From: JBBQNR01 sp963774075
GTDB lineage: Bacteria > Actinomycetota > Thermoleophilia > Solirubrobacterales > JBBDJG01
Direction: 5' to 3'
Assembly: GCA_963774075.1 (NCBI GenBank)
Contig: CAVZDP010000003.1
Coordinates: forward strand, 682,001 to 746,000
Length of the DNA: 64,000 nucleotides
Numbering within the stretch: position 1 is the first letter of the stretch; each line of letters begins with the position of its first letter. Below the pieces are notes generated by a model, which did not search any database, was not told the DNA's origin, and saw only the letters and a program-made list of their open reading frames with translations. The position numbers were made by a program, and so were the translations under genes. Of this stretch, positions 47,701-55,765 are shown piece by piece.

Positions 47701-49281
47701 AACCGCCAGCTTCTGGGAGCCCTTGCGGGCACGCAACGTCCCCTCCAGCCGGTCCCACGAGAGGCGCGGGCGCAGCTCGGCGAATTCCTCGGAGGGGTAG
47801 CGGCCGTCGAGCATGTCCAGCACGTTCTCGAGCTGGGAGCGCGGCAGGTCCGAGTAGGGATAGGAGCCGGTCACGACGCGCTCCAGGTCCGCCAGCGGCC
47901 AGTCCTCGACGGACACCATCGCGACGATCTGCTGGGCGAGGACGTCGAGCGCGAAGCGCGGGATGCGTGTGGTTTCGATGGCGCGGTCGCGCATGCGCTT
48001 GGCGACCACGGCGCACTCCACGAGGTCGGCGCGGAACTTCGGGAACAGCCGTCCCTTCGAGACCGCGGAGAGCGTGTGGCCGGCGCGACCCACGCGCTGC
48101 AACCCGCGCGCCACCGACTTCGGCGACTCGATCTGCACCACCAGGTCCACCGCGCCCATGTCGATTCCGAGCTCGAGCGAGCTGGTGGCGACGAGGCAGC
48201 GAAGCTTGCCGGCCTTGAGCTGCTCCTCGATCTCGCTCCGCGCCTCGCGCGAGAGCGAGCCGTGGTGCGAGCGAGCGACCTCCTCTTCGGCCAGGTCGTT
48301 CAGGCGCAGCGCGAGCCGCTCCGCGAGGCGGCGGTTGTTGACGAAGACGATCGTGGAGGAGTGCTCGCGCACGAGCTCGAGCACGCGCGGGTAGATGCTC
48401 GGCCAGATCGAGCGCCGGCTGGCGGAGTCACCGGTGATGTCGAAGCCCTCGGGGCTCTGCGGCTCCGACACGGGATCGCGCAGGTCGGCCACCGGCACGA
48501 CCACCTCGAGGTCGAGCGCCTTGTCCATCGCGGTCTCGACGATCGTCACGGGGCGAGGCTCGCCCGCCGGCTGCTCGACGCCGCCGAGGAACCGCGCGAT
48601 CTCCGTGATCGGCCGCTGCGTCGCCGAAAGCCCGATCCTCTGGAGAAAAGGCCGCCCGTCGCCAAGGCGACGGTCGGGTTCGTGACGGGACGGCCGTTCC
48701 GGCGCCGACCGTACGAGATGCTCCAACCGCTCGAGAGTGAGTGCGAGATGCGAGCCGCGCTTGGTGGCGGCGACGGCGTGGATCTCGTCGACGATCACGC
48801 ACTCGACTTCCCGCAGCGTCTCGGCGGCGCGAGAGGTCAGCATGAGGTAGAGCGACTCCGGCGTGGTGATCAGGATGTCCGGCGGCTTGCGCAGGAGCGC
48901 CTGACGCTCGCGCTGCGGCGTGTCGCCGGTTCGCACCCCCACCCGCACGTGCTCGGCCTCGTCGATCGCGCTCAGCGGAACCGAGAGGTTGCGCTCGATG
49001 TCGTAGCCGAGCGCCTTCAGCGGCGAGAGGTAGACGACCTGCGTCAGGCGCTCGCCATCCTGCTGCCCGTCCGAGGACGATCGGTTTTTCACCATCCGGT
49101 CGATCGCCCACAGGAAGGCGGCGAAGGTCTTGCCCGATCCCGTCGGGGCGGAGATCAGCGTGCTCTCGCCCGAGGCGATCGCCGGCCAGCCCTGTTGCTG
49201 CGGCGGCGTCGGCTCACCGAAGGCGCGCTCGAACCAGCTTCGCACCGGTTCTGAGAAGAGTGAGAGAGGCTCGGGGGCCAC
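44755..49281 (-). CDS. lhr: Lhr-family large SF2 helicase
   Basis: The 1508-residue protein has an N-terminal SF2 helicase core: Walker A LISAPTGSGKTFAAFLWAID, VVYLSPLKALGYDIERNLSV, and CVIVDEIHAVAATKRGSHLA. Motifs also include GRAGHTLSAVSKGRLFPKFR and a long C-terminal region (Lhr C-terminal domain) to about residue 1500. Full-length Lhr is a 3'-5' DNA/RNA-DNA helicase linked to DNA damage repair; the length matches actinobacterial Lhr. It starts at GTG 49281 behind a TAGGCT box 6 nt upstream. The opposite strand is open over almost the whole gene, which is a G/C-bias artefact. Confidence 0.93.
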   Translation of the reverse strand: MAPEPLSLFSEPVRSWFERAFGEPTPPQQQGWPAIASGESTLISAPTGSGKTFAAFLWAIDRMVKNRSSSDGQQDGERLTQVVYLSPLKALGYDIERNLSVPLSAIDEAEHVRVGVRTGDTPQRERQALLRKPPDILITTPESLYLMLTSRAAETLREVECVIVDEIHAVAATKRGSHLALTLERLEHLVRSAPERPSRHEPDRRLGDGRPFLQRIGLSATQRPITEIARFLGGVEQPAGEPRPVTIVETAMDKALDLEVVVPVADLRDPVSEPQSPEGFDITGDSASRRSIWPSIYPRVLELVREHSSTIVFVNNRRLAERLALRLNDLAEEEVARSHHGSLSREARSEIEEQLKAGKLRCLVATSSLELGIDMGAVDLVVQIESPKSVARGLQRVGRAGHTLSAVSKGRLFPKFRADLVECAVVAKRMRDRAIETTRIPRFALDVLAQQIVAMVSVEDWPLADLERVVTGSYPYSDLPRSQLENVLDMLDGRYPSEEFAELRPRLSWDRLEGTLRARKGSQKLAVTNAGTIPDRGLFGVHLPDGRRVGELDEEMVYEARAGQTFRLGSTTWRIEEIGRDRVIVTPAPEVPGAIPFWKGDGIGRPYELGAAIGAFQREVAELPERAATAKLTGEYALDEYAAANLYRYLSEQREATRTLPSDRTVVVERFRDEIGDWRLCVLTPFGSRVHAAWGMAMSARLREERGLDPDALWSDDGVILHFPDADEPPSADVALIDPNELEELVTGEIASTALFGARFREAAARALLIPGRGPDRRTPLWQARLKAQGLLQVARRYAEFPIVLETYREVLTDWLDLPALKSILDGLERRELALVEADTALASPFAQSLLFDYIATYMYEGDTPRAEQRAAALALDRELLRELLGADELRELIDPGALAAVEQELQSLTGKRLAGDADQAHDLLRRLGDLSLEELGARSVPGIDAEALLARLVAERRAVRVRVGGEQRWIAAQEVGLYRDALDVVPPSGMPEAFLEPVENALERLLRRYARTHGPFTTADVAGRYALGNEDVQRALSALEADDALVRGELRPEGVEREWCEPDVLRRIRRASIAALREEIEPTEQAALARFALSWHGIDRYAGSGQGVEMGRGTAPGMSLDAGPDRLREVLAPLQGVALAPETWERDVLPRRLGRYQPLWLDRLCAAGELVWVGAGSGGGRGGRVSFYFREDAPFLGPHAGTAGEGPQGAVHDALRARLAAGAAFWSDLLADVDHSPADVKDALWDLVWSGEVTNDAFAPLRARRLSLAPPAQTRRRRFGARRTGAQPQLQGRWSLAAPLFQPKPTERERAVALAELLVERHGIVTRETVVSEKVPGGFASVYGELSALETLGTARRGYFVEGLGGAQFALPAAVERLRSHREGAGEAVVIAAQDPANLYGAALPWPRREGSSRRPARVPGAHVVLLDGSAVLYLEAGGRGLVALAEPDEQWLRPALEALASIVREGGLKRVAIERFDGAPVIGSPVERLLEEVGFRQGPRRLVLSA

Positions 49282-49287
49282 GTACTG

Positions 49288-49293
49288 AGCCTA
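49288..49293 (-). promoter_or_regulatory. -10 box of a leaderless promoter for lhr
   Basis: TAGGCT on the minus strand ends 6 nt before GTG 49281. There is no ribosome site. Confidence 0.5.
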
Positions 49294-49333
49294 GCGCGCC
49301 CCGGCTCGCGCCCGATCGGATCTGACGTTCCTC

Positions 49334-50164
49334 TCAAGGCTTCAGCCTGTGCCCCGAGCGGAAGAGCCAGGCGGACCACGAGAACATCGCGGCCGCCAGT
49401 CCGGCGGTGATCGCGAGCGAGACCGCGATCGGCACGTCGCTTGTACCGAGGAAGCCGTAGCGGACGGCGTCCACTATGTAGAAGAGCGGGTTGGCGTGCG
49501 ACAGCTCGTGCCACGGCGATGGCAGCACGTCCACCGAGTAGAAGACGCCGCCCACGAAGGCCAGCGGCTGTATGACGAGGTTCGAGACGAACGAGTGGTG
49601 GTCCCAGGTCTGAGCGTGGATCCCGACGATCACCCCGAGCGAGGCGAAGAGCATGATCGCGGCCATCGCCGCGGCGAGCAGAGCGAACGGTCGCTCGATC
49701 GGCACTCCGAGCAGGGGCGCGCCGATCGCGGTCAGCGCGCCGCCGATCAAGAGCGCCCTGAAGACTCCGCCCACCGTCAGCCCGACGTCGATCTGCCAGG
49801 GACGCATCGGGGCCGCGAGGATGTCGTCGATGTAGCGGTCCGAGCGCGCCTGGAAGATCGAGCTCGAGTTGTTCATGTAGGCCGCCATGAACATCGCCAT
49901 CGCGACGAGGCCCGGCAGGATGAAGACGCTGTAGTCGAAGCCGTTCACCTCCTTGATGCGATCGCCGAGCGAGAGCCCGAATACGATCACGAACAGGAGT
50001 GAGGAGACCACCGGCGCCACCACCGTCTGGCTCCAGAGGCGGCCCACGCGCAGGCACTCGCGCGACGCGAGCCAGAAGAGGCTCAGGTAGGAGAGCCGGC
50101 GAAGCTCCGCGACGTATACCTCGGGCGGGTCGATGCTGGTGGCACTCGTTGCGCGTGCCTCCAT
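49334..50164 (-). CDS. ABC-2 type exporter permease
   Basis: The 276-residue permease has six membrane helices, with LWSQTVVAPVVSSLLFVIVF at the first and the conserved cytoplasmic loop RSDRYIDDILAAPMRPWQID. The GGVFYSVDVLPSPWHELSHA stretch before the last helices is typical of drug or polysaccharide exporters of the ABC-2 family. ATG 50164 overlaps the ATPase stop (TGATG). The substrate is unknown. Confidence 0.9.
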   Translation of the reverse strand: MEARATSATSIDPPEVYVAELRRLSYLSLFWLASRECLRVGRLWSQTVVAPVVSSLLFVIVFGLSLGDRIKEVNGFDYSVFILPGLVAMAMFMAAYMNNSSSIFQARSDRYIDDILAAPMRPWQIDVGLTVGGVFRALLIGGALTAIGAPLLGVPIERPFALLAAAMAAIMLFASLGVIVGIHAQTWDHHSFVSNLVIQPLAFVGGVFYSVDVLPSPWHELSHANPLFYIVDAVRYGFLGTSDVPIAVSLAITAGLAAAMFSWSAWLFRSGHRLKP

Positions 50165-50946
50165 CACGGCACCTCGACGTGGCGGGGGACATCGCCGACG
50201 GCCTTCACGTAGACCTCACCGAGCGAGGCCGCCCCGTACAACTCCCGCAGGCCCTCGGGGGAGTCGAGCGCCACGACCTTGCCGTCCCGGATCAGCGCGA
50301 TCCGCTCGCACAGCGTCTCCGCCTCCTCCAGGTAGTGGGTGGTCAGCAGGATCGTCGTGCCGCGCTCGTGCAGGAGCCGGATGTAGCGCCAGAGCTCCAG
50401 GCGCAGCTCGTAGTCGACTCCGGCGGTCGGCTCGTCGAGGATCACCAGCCGGGGCTCGTGCAGCAACGCGCGCGCCAGCAGCAGCCGCCGCTTCATCCCG
50501 CCCGACAGGCGCGGCGTGCGGGTATCGCGCTTCGCGCGCAGGTCGAAGACGTCGATCATCTCCTCGGCGCGCTTCTCGGCCACCGAGCGGGGGAGACCGT
50601 AGTAGCCGCCGTGGTAGAGCAGCGACTCGTACACGGATAGGAAGCGGTCGAGGTTCACGTCCTGGGGAGAGAGGCCCACGAGCCTCCGCGCCGCGAGGGT
50701 GGAGGGCACATCCCCGAGCGCCTCGTGCCCGAAGACCCGGATCGCGCCGCCGCTCACGCGTACGAGCCCCGTGACGGAGTTGATCAGGGTTGTCTTGCCG
50801 GCTCCGTTCGGCCCGAGCAGGCCGAAGAACGCGCCGTCGGGGATCGTCAGGTCGAGCTCGTCGAGCGCGAGCGTGCCGTCGTCGTAGCGCTTGGTGAGCC
50901 GCTCTATCTCGAGCGCGGGGTGACTCGAGCCGTCTCGCCGGGGCAT
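50164..50946 (-). CDS. ABC transporter ATP-binding protein
   Basis: The 260-residue ATPase begins with Walker A LLGPNGAGKTTLINSVTGLV. The Q-loop GLSPQDVNLDRFLSVYESLL, signature LSGGMKRRLLLARALLHEPR and Walker B LVILDEPTAGVD follow, as in DrrA/NodI-type exporters. ATG 50946 is chosen. It lies 5 bp after the glycosylase gene and overlaps the permease, so the three are one operon on the minus strand. Confidence 0.95.
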   Translation of the reverse strand: MPRRDGSSHPALEIERLTKRYDDGTLALDELDLTIPDGAFFGLLGPNGAGKTTLINSVTGLVRVSGGAIRVFGHEALGDVPSTLAARRLVGLSPQDVNLDRFLSVYESLLYHGGYYGLPRSVAEKRAEEMIDVFDLRAKRDTRTPRLSGGMKRRLLLARALLHEPRLVILDEPTAGVDYELRLELWRYIRLLHERGTTILLTTHYLEEAETLCERIALIRDGKVVALDSPEGLRELYGAASLGEVYVKAVGDVPRHVEVP

Positions 50947-50951
50947 GCGGT

Positions 50952-51728
50952 CTAGCGTTGGCATCGCGGACACCAATACGTCATGCGGTTCTCGTCCCAC
51001 TGGCCCCGCAGCCGGATGCGCGTGCGGCAGCGCGGGCACGGCCTGCGCGCCTGTTCGAACACTTCGCCTCCGCTCAAGCGCCCACCCGTTCGCACCTCCC
51101 GCAACATCATCTCGCGCGCGCAGCGCACGACGGATTCGAGCTCCTCGTCGCTCACGTCGGCCATGCGCCGCCAGGGATCGATGCGTTGGAACCACAGGCT
51201 CTCGTTCTTCCACAGGTTGCCGATCCCCGCCAGCGTACGCTGGTCGAGAAGCGCGTCCGCGACCGGCCTGGTCGGGTCGTCCGAGCGCAGGCGCGTCAGG
51301 ATCGCCGGCCAGTCGAGCTCGTCGGCGAGCACGTCCGGGCCCAGCCGTCTCAGGTAGGGGTCCGTGCGCATCCGCGTGTCGCGCGCGAGCTCGAGGATCG
51401 GGCCGTTGAACTGCACGACGTCCTGGCCGGCCGTTCTCAGCACCAGCCAGGCCGCCCGCGGATTGCGCCTCCACTCCCAGTCCCTCCCGAACACGTACCA
51501 GCGGCCGGACATGCGCAGGTGGGAGTGCACCGTGAGGCCGTTGTCGAACCGCAGGAACAGGTGCTTGCCGTGCGTGTCGATCCGGCCGACCCGTGCGCCG
51601 GCCAGCTTCTGGGGCCAGGCGTCGAGCTTGTGGCGAAGCTGGGGAGTGTGGACCTGCTCGATCTCGCGATCGAGGAGGGCCGGGCGCAGCTTGCCCGCTA
51701 TCGCCAGGATGGTGTCGCCCTCGGGCAC
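50952..51728 (-). CDS. nei: endonuclease VIII-like DNA glycosylase
   Basis: The 258-residue Fpg/Nei-family protein begins PEGDTILAIAGKLRPALLDR, where PEGDT marks the Nei branch. It has HGKHLFLRFDNGLTVHSHLR (conserved Lys region), GIGNLWKNESLWFQRIDPW and a C-terminal zinc finger CPRCRTRIRLRGQ then YWCPRCQR. Nei enzymes excise oxidised pyrimidines and cut abasic sites. It is the second family member in the window (the other at 22723). GTG start at 51728. Confidence 0.93.
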   Translation of the reverse strand: MPEGDTILAIAGKLRPALLDREIEQVHTPQLRHKLDAWPQKLAGARVGRIDTHGKHLFLRFDNGLTVHSHLRMSGRWYVFGRDWEWRRNPRAAWLVLRTAGQDVVQFNGPILELARDTRMRTDPYLRRLGPDVLADELDWPAILTRLRSDDPTRPVADALLDQRTLAGIGNLWKNESLWFQRIDPWRRMADVSDEELESVVRCAREMMLREVRTGGRLSGGEVFEQARRPCPRCRTRIRLRGQWDENRMTYWCPRCQR

Positions 51729-51736
51729 GCCGAACG

Positions 51737-51742
51737 ATCATA
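51737..51742 (-). promoter_or_regulatory. -10 box of a leaderless promoter for the nei-ABC operon
   Basis: TATGAT on the minus strand ends 8 nt before GTG 51728. Confidence 0.55.
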
Positions 51743-51823
51743 GGCGGGGCCGAGACCGTGCCCTCCGGCTCCCGTCCGGCGCGTAACGACCGCCACTTTT
51801 CGGGGTTACTCCCGCCACCGGCT

Positions 51824-51853
51824 CTGACAAACGTGTGTTCGATCTGTTAGAGT
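51824..51853 (+). promoter_or_regulatory. sigma-70-type promoter upstream of the basic protein gene
   Basis: CTGACA at 51824-51829, 18-nt spacer, TAGAGT at 51848-51853. A transcript from about 51860 would have an untranslated leader of about 100 nt. Confidence 0.5.
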
Positions 51854-51859
51854 CGGTGC

Positions 51860-51963
51860 TACTTAGAAAGAAGGTTAGTTAGGGTAAAGGTAGTTAGAGC
51901 TAAGCGACCGGGGTAGCATCCCCGAAAAGCCCCCCTGACGGGGGAAGGAGGCAGCAAGGATTT
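51860..51963 (+). other. structured 5' leader of the basic protein gene
   Basis: An A/T-rich start (repeated GTTAG/GGTAAAG-type words) is followed by two perfect hairpins, CGGGG-TAGCAT-CCCCG (51909-51924) and CCCCC-CTGAC-GGGGG (51930-51944), then AAGGAGG and, closer to the ATG, AAGGA. The second hairpin is next to the ribosome site and could limit access to it. Confidence 0.45.
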
Positions 51964-52554
51964 ATGGCCACAAACGGAACAGCCGCTGAAGCAGCTCAGC
52001 GCAGCGCCAACTCGAAGAGCGGGCACGCGACCCGGCGCCGGCAGACAGCCAGCCGCCAGAGCGCGACCGCCAGGCGCGCGGCACGAAACGCCGCGGCAAC
52101 GCGGGTACGAGCCGAGACCGAGCAGGCTGAGGCGATTGGCACGCAGATCGCGGGTGTCGCGGAGACTGCTGTGCTCATTCCGGTCGGCGCGGCGCTCGAG
52201 GCTCGTGACCGCGTCCTCGGAGTAATCCGTCCCTGGACCAACCGCACGAGCGCGGAGCGCGAGATCAACCGCGTTCGCCGCACGGCGCGCCGTTTCGAGC
52301 GCCGTGGCTCGGTCGCCCGCAACCGCGTGATCCGCGAGACCCGCCAGCGTCGCAACCGCGTGGTCCGCGAGCTGCGCAAGCGCCGCACCCAGCTCCTCCG
52401 CGTCGTGAAGCGCCAGCGCACACAGACCAACCGCGCGCTGAAGCAGAACCGCCGCCGCGTCGAGAAGGCGGTTCGCCCGCAGGTGACGCGGGTCCAGAGC
52501 TCCCTTCAGGAGCAGGTCGAGTCGACAAGGGACCGGGTGCAGCAGCTCGTCTAG
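51964..52554 (+). CDS. hypothetical very basic protein
   Basis: The 196-residue protein is rich in Arg, Ala and Gln with almost no Lys clusters. It starts with an Ala/Ser/Arg-rich low-complexity region (RQTASRQSATARRAARNAAA), has a hydrophobic or amphipathic central segment (AVLIPVGAALEARDRVLGVI) and then long Arg-rich helices (RNRVIRETRQRRNRVVREL, RVQSSLQEQVESTRDRVQQL). It has a histone-like or coiled-coil composition but no family that I recognise. It has its own promoter, a structured leader and a strong terminator, so it is a separate, likely well-expressed unit. Nucleic-acid binding or granule association are guesses. Confidence 0.75.
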   Translation: MATNGTAAEAAQRSANSKSGHATRRRQTASRQSATARRAARNAAATRVRAETEQAEAIGTQIAGVAETAVLIPVGAALEARDRVLGVIRPWTNRTSAEREINRVRRTARRFERRGSVARNRVIRETRQRRNRVVRELRKRRTQLLRVVKRQRTQTNRALKQNRRRVEKAVRPQVTRVQSSLQEQVESTRDRVQQLV

Positions 52555-52673
52555 AAAGCTTGGTCGCCGGCAATCGGCGGCCGACAAGTTCTGCCGGACA
52601 CACCATCCGACCCGGCCGGTTCGCCGGTCAGGTCACCCGGCAGAAAGCAACAACCTCTCCTCCCTCAGCCGTC

Positions 52674-52695
52674 GGGCCCCTTTTCCAAGGGGCCC
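52674..52695. terminator. bidirectional terminator between convergent genes
   Basis: GGGCCCCTT, loop TTCC, AAGGGGCCC: a perfect 9-bp stem. It is flanked by CATTTCT after it on the plus strand, and it lies between the stops of the basic protein and ferritin-like genes. Confidence 0.8.
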
Positions 52696-52707
52696 GTCGG
52701 CATTTCT

Positions 52708-53229
52708 CTACGCCTTGCCTTCGACTTCGTACTCGCGCAGGAAGCCTTCGAACATGCGGCGGTGCTGCTGCTCCTGGCGCAGGATGTCGATCACCATGTC
52801 CTGCGTCACGAGGTCGAGCCCGTCGCAGAAGTCGATGATCCTCTGGTAGTGGACGATGGCGCCGGTCTCGGCCTCGATCACGCCCCTGATCACGTGCACG
52901 ATGTCGGTTTGCTGTTCGGGCGGCTGCAGGTACGTCTGCTCAGCCTTGAAGTCCAGGCTGCCCGGCACGACGCCGTACAGCTCCTTGATGCGCTGCCCGA
53001 ACTGCTGTGCGTGGCCGATCTCGTCCTGGATGTCCTCATCGAGATGCTCCACCACCTCCCGGGCCCGGATACCGTCCGGGTTGATCGAGTTCGCGATGTA
53101 GCTCATCACGGTCTCGATCTCCATCCAGTAGGCCTGCTCGAGCATCTCGATGAGCTGCTCGCGCTCCTGCGTCTTCTCCGAGCCCAGGATCCCGGTCTCG
53201 GTTGAATGGCCTCTCTCCTGTACGGTCAT
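52708..53229 (-). CDS. ferritin-like (bacterioferritin-type) protein
   Basis: The 173-residue four-helix protein has carboxylate/histidine metal ligands in LEQAYWMEIETVMSYIANS, LDEDIQDEIGHAQQFGQRIK, VIEAETGAIVHYQRIIDF and LRQEQQHRRMFEGFLREY. The ExxH patterns fit a di-iron site as in bacterioferritin or Dps-like proteins. ATG 53229 is chosen because GGAGGTG precedes it at 6 nt. The family stores or detoxifies iron; whether it forms a cage cannot be told. Divergent from mrp. Confidence 0.88.
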   Translation of the reverse strand: MTVQERGHSTETGILGSEKTQEREQLIEMLEQAYWMEIETVMSYIANSINPDGIRAREVVEHLDEDIQDEIGHAQQFGQRIKELYGVVPGSLDFKAEQTYLQPPEQQTDIVHVIRGVIEAETGAIVHYQRIIDFCDGLDLVTQDMVIDILRQEQQHRRMFEGFLREYEVEGKA

Positions 53230-53305
53230 CTCGGCACCTCCGGCTAGATTTGAGGGGGGTCTGACAAAATACGTCTCCAGGGTCCTTCCCGTCCCCTCCT
53301 TACTT

Positions 53306-54445
53306 ATGCCTACCACCGAAGAAGTTCAAGAGCAGCTTCGCGACGTCATCGACCCCGAGCTGCGCCGCTCGATTGTCGAGCTTGGGATGGTGCGCTCGAT
53401 CGAGATCGCGGACACGGGCGAGGTGAACGTTGTCGTCTCCCTCACGACGCCCGGGTGCCCCATCCGCAACCACTTCCAGCAGGCGGTGGTGCAGAAGGTG
53501 TCGGAGCTCGGGGGCGTCACGAGTGTGAGCGTCGACTTCGACGTCCTGAGCGCCGAGGAGAAGCAGGGCCTGCAGGCGAAGCTCGGCCGCAACAAGCTGC
53601 CGGCCGGTGCGCTGGCGCAAGTGCGAAACGTCGTCTGCATCGCGTCGGGCAAGGGAGGCGTCGGCAAGTCGTCGCTGACGGCGAACCTGGCGGCGGCCCT
53701 GGCCCTCGATGGGCACCGCTCGGCGGCCCTCGACGCGGACGTGTGGGGCTACAGCATCCCGCGCATGCTCGGCGTCGCTGGCAAGCCCCGCGTCTCCGAG
53801 GAGCGCAAGATCCTCCCGATCGAGGCGGCCGGCGGGGTCAAGGTGATGTCGATCGGGTTTTTCGTGGAGGAGGACGCCGCCGTCGTGTGGAGAGGCCCGA
53901 TGCTGCACAAGGCGATCCAGCAGTTCCTCGAGGACGTCGAATGGGGCGAGCTCGACTACCTGCTCATCGACCTCCCGCCCGGAACGGGCGACGTCGCGAT
54001 GACGCTCGCGCAGCTACTGCCGCAGGCGCGGATGCTGCTCGTTACGACTCCTCAACCGGCTGCGCAGAAAGTGGCGCACCGCGCCGCTGAGATGGCTCGC
54101 AAGTTCGACCTGGACATCCTCGGCGTAGTCGAGAACATGTCGGGCTTCACGACTCCCAGCGGCGAGCGCTTCACGATCTTCGGCGAGGGCGGCGGCCAGC
54201 TCCTGGCCGACGAGCTGGATGTGCCGCTGCTCGGCAAGATCCCGCTCGAGGAGGCTCTACGAACGCTCGCCGACGAGGGCCGCCCTCTCGTAGCCGAGGA
54301 CCCGGATTCGCCGGCGGCTCAGGCGCTGCGCCACCTGGCGCAGGGCATCGTGGCGGCCACGCCGCAGGAGCTGCCTGTCGTGCAGGCACCTGCGCTGGCG
54401 GCCGCTCCCGGCTTCGGCGGCCGGGAACTGCCCGTAATCCAGTAG
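53306..54445 (+). CDS. mrp: Mrp/NBP35-family iron-sulfur carrier ATPase
   Basis: The 379-residue protein has an N-terminal MIP18/DUF59 domain (LRDVIDPELRRSIVELGMV then SLTTPGCPIRNHFQQAVV, with Cys in PGCPI) and a P-loop domain with deviant Walker A ASGKGGVGKSSLTANLA. DVWGYSIPRMLG and LLIDLPPGTGDVAMTLAQLL are family motifs. Mrp/ApbC proteins carry Fe-S clusters to target proteins. The C-terminal CxxC seen in many members is not visible here; the chain ends Ala/Pro-rich. ATG 53306 is the start used. Confidence 0.92.
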   Translation: MPTTEEVQEQLRDVIDPELRRSIVELGMVRSIEIADTGEVNVVVSLTTPGCPIRNHFQQAVVQKVSELGGVTSVSVDFDVLSAEEKQGLQAKLGRNKLPAGALAQVRNVVCIASGKGGVGKSSLTANLAAALALDGHRSAALDADVWGYSIPRMLGVAGKPRVSEERKILPIEAAGGVKVMSIGFFVEEDAAVVWRGPMLHKAIQQFLEDVEWGELDYLLIDLPPGTGDVAMTLAQLLPQARMLLVTTPQPAAQKVAHRAAEMARKFDLDILGVVENMSGFTTPSGERFTIFGEGGGQLLADELDVPLLGKIPLEEALRTLADEGRPLVAEDPDSPAAQALRHLAQGIVAATPQELPVVQAPALAAAPGFGGRELPVIQ

Positions 54446-54458
54446 CCGCGGCTAGCCG

Positions 54459-54722
54459 TTACTTGCTGGCGAAGTACTCGGCGTTCAGCTTGACGTACTT
54501 CTCCCACTCGGATGGGAGCTGGTCCTCGGCGAAGCAGGCGTCGACCGGGCACGCCTCGACGCACGCATCGCAGTCGATGCACTCGTCCGGATCGATGTAG
54601 AGCATCTCCGCCGCCTCGTACTCCGGCTCGTCGGGCGTGGGGTGGATGCAGTCGACGGGACAGACCTCCACGCAGGAATTGTCCTTGGTGCCGATGCAGG
54701 GCTCTGCGATGACATAGGTCAT
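54459..54722 (-). CDS. bacterial-type 7Fe/8Fe ferredoxin
   Basis: The 87-residue ferredoxin begins MTYVIAEPCIGTKDNSCVEV, then CPVDCIHPT, the spacing of the 3Fe-4S site in FdxA-type 7Fe ferredoxins. The second cluster motif is CIDCDACVEACPVDACF. It transfers electrons in oxidoreductase systems. A TAAGGT box 6 nt before the ATG indicates leaderless transcription. It is convergent with mrp, an Fe-S carrier, which may be functional coincidence. Confidence 0.95.
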   Translation of the reverse strand: MTYVIAEPCIGTKDNSCVEVCPVDCIHPTPDEPEYEAAEMLYIDPDECIDCDACVEACPVDACFAEDQLPSEWEKYVKLNAEYFASK

Positions 54723-54728
54723 GTCGCT

Positions 54729-54734
54729 ACCTTA
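54729..54734 (-). promoter_or_regulatory. -10 box of a leaderless promoter for the ferredoxin gene
   Basis: TAAGGT on the minus strand ends 6 nt before the ATG at 54722. Confidence 0.6.
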
Positions 54735-54856
54735 CGTTATGGCCTTTCCAGTTCGCTTTGCTCCCCCGTTCCAGAGGCGGCAGAGGGTCGCATATTGTTG
54801 CGAATGACCGAAGCTCCGGCAAAGTATGCGCTGATCCTCACTTGCGCCGTGCGCCT

Positions 54857-55741
54857 GTGATCCTGCTCACCGGTGCAACGGGCCTCGTCGGATCGGCGCT
54901 CCTCGGCCGGCTGCTCGAGCGTGGCGAGGAGGTCCGCTGCCTCGTGCGCGAGCCGCGCAGGCTCGGCCCCAACAGGGTTCGAGTCCAGATCACCCTCGGG
55001 GACCTGGCCGATCCCGTCGCGGTGAGGCAGTCCGTCCGCGGCGTCGACAAGGTCGTCCACCTCGGCGCCACGATTCGCGATCAGCCGCAGGCGAGCATCG
55101 AGGAGGTCAATGCGGTGGCGACAGCCCGCCTGCTGCGCGAGGCGCAGCTGGCCGGCAGCTCCCGTTTCGTGTTCTTCTCAGCCATGGGAGCGACTCGCAT
55201 CTCGCGTACGCGCTTCTTTCGAGCCAAGGCGATCGCCGAGCAGGCCGTGCTCGCGGCCGAGCTCGACACAGCCGTCGTCGCGCCGTCGATCGTCTACGCG
55301 CCGGGCGACCCGTGGCTGACGTTGCTCTCACGCCTGGCTCGGCTTCCCTGGATGCCGATCGCCGGCAGCGGACGGTCGCGCTTCCAGCCGATCTGGGCCG
55401 AGGACGTGGCCGCGTGCGCCGAGGCGCTCGTCATGGCGGCGGGCAACGGCCACCACCTCCGATACGAGCTCGCCGGCCCCGAGGTGGTCACCTACGACGA
55501 GATGGCTCAACTCACCATGGAGGCCGAGGCCAGGCGCAAGCCGCTCGTGCACGTTCCAACTCCGTTCGTGCGGTTGGGGCTGCGCGCGCTCGAGCGCCTC
55601 GCCGGGCCGGCAGCGTTCGCGACCTGGGAGGAGGCGGAGCTGATGGAGGAGGAGATGACGAGCTCGCGTGGCACGGCGGACGTCGAAAGCCTGGGCGTCG
55701 CGCCCAAGTCGATGCGCGAGGTGCTGGGCCTCGCCGGCTGA
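54857..55741 (+). CDS. NDUFA9-like atypical SDR
   Basis: The 294-residue protein begins with the extended-SDR loop ILLTGATGLVGSALLGRLLE, then VVHLGATIRDQP and FVFFSAMGATRISRTRFFRA. It lacks the canonical YxxxK, having RAKAIAEQAVLA in its place, as in complex I NDUFA9-like and NmrA-like proteins that bind NADPH without clear catalysis. WAEDVAACAEALVMA and GPEVVTYDEMAQL are typical of the later part. GTG 54857 is the start, just ahead of the loop. Function is not established. Confidence 0.85.
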   Translation: MILLTGATGLVGSALLGRLLERGEEVRCLVREPRRLGPNRVRVQITLGDLADPVAVRQSVRGVDKVVHLGATIRDQPQASIEEVNAVATARLLREAQLAGSSRFVFFSAMGATRISRTRFFRAKAIAEQAVLAAELDTAVVAPSIVYAPGDPWLTLLSRLARLPWMPIAGSGRSRFQPIWAEDVAACAEALVMAAGNGHHLRYELAGPEVVTYDEMAQLTMEAEARRKPLVHVPTPFVRLGLRALERLAGPAAFATWEEAELMEEEMTSSRGTADVESLGVAPKSMREVLGLAG

Positions 55742-55765
55742 GCAAAGCTCGGCCGACTCGAGCGG

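Noticed and set aside
44551..49254. A 4.7-kb open frame opposite the lhr gene
   Set aside because: It encodes Arg/Ala/Gly-rich low-complexity protein with no domains. Long antisense frames are expected when the true gene has strong G/C bias at third positions.
50164..51741. A single frame joining the Nei glycosylase region to the ABC ATPase
   Set aside because: The upstream part of this frame is an out-of-frame reading of the glycosylase gene. The ATPase has its own ATG at 50946, and the glycosylase ends at 50952 in its own frame.
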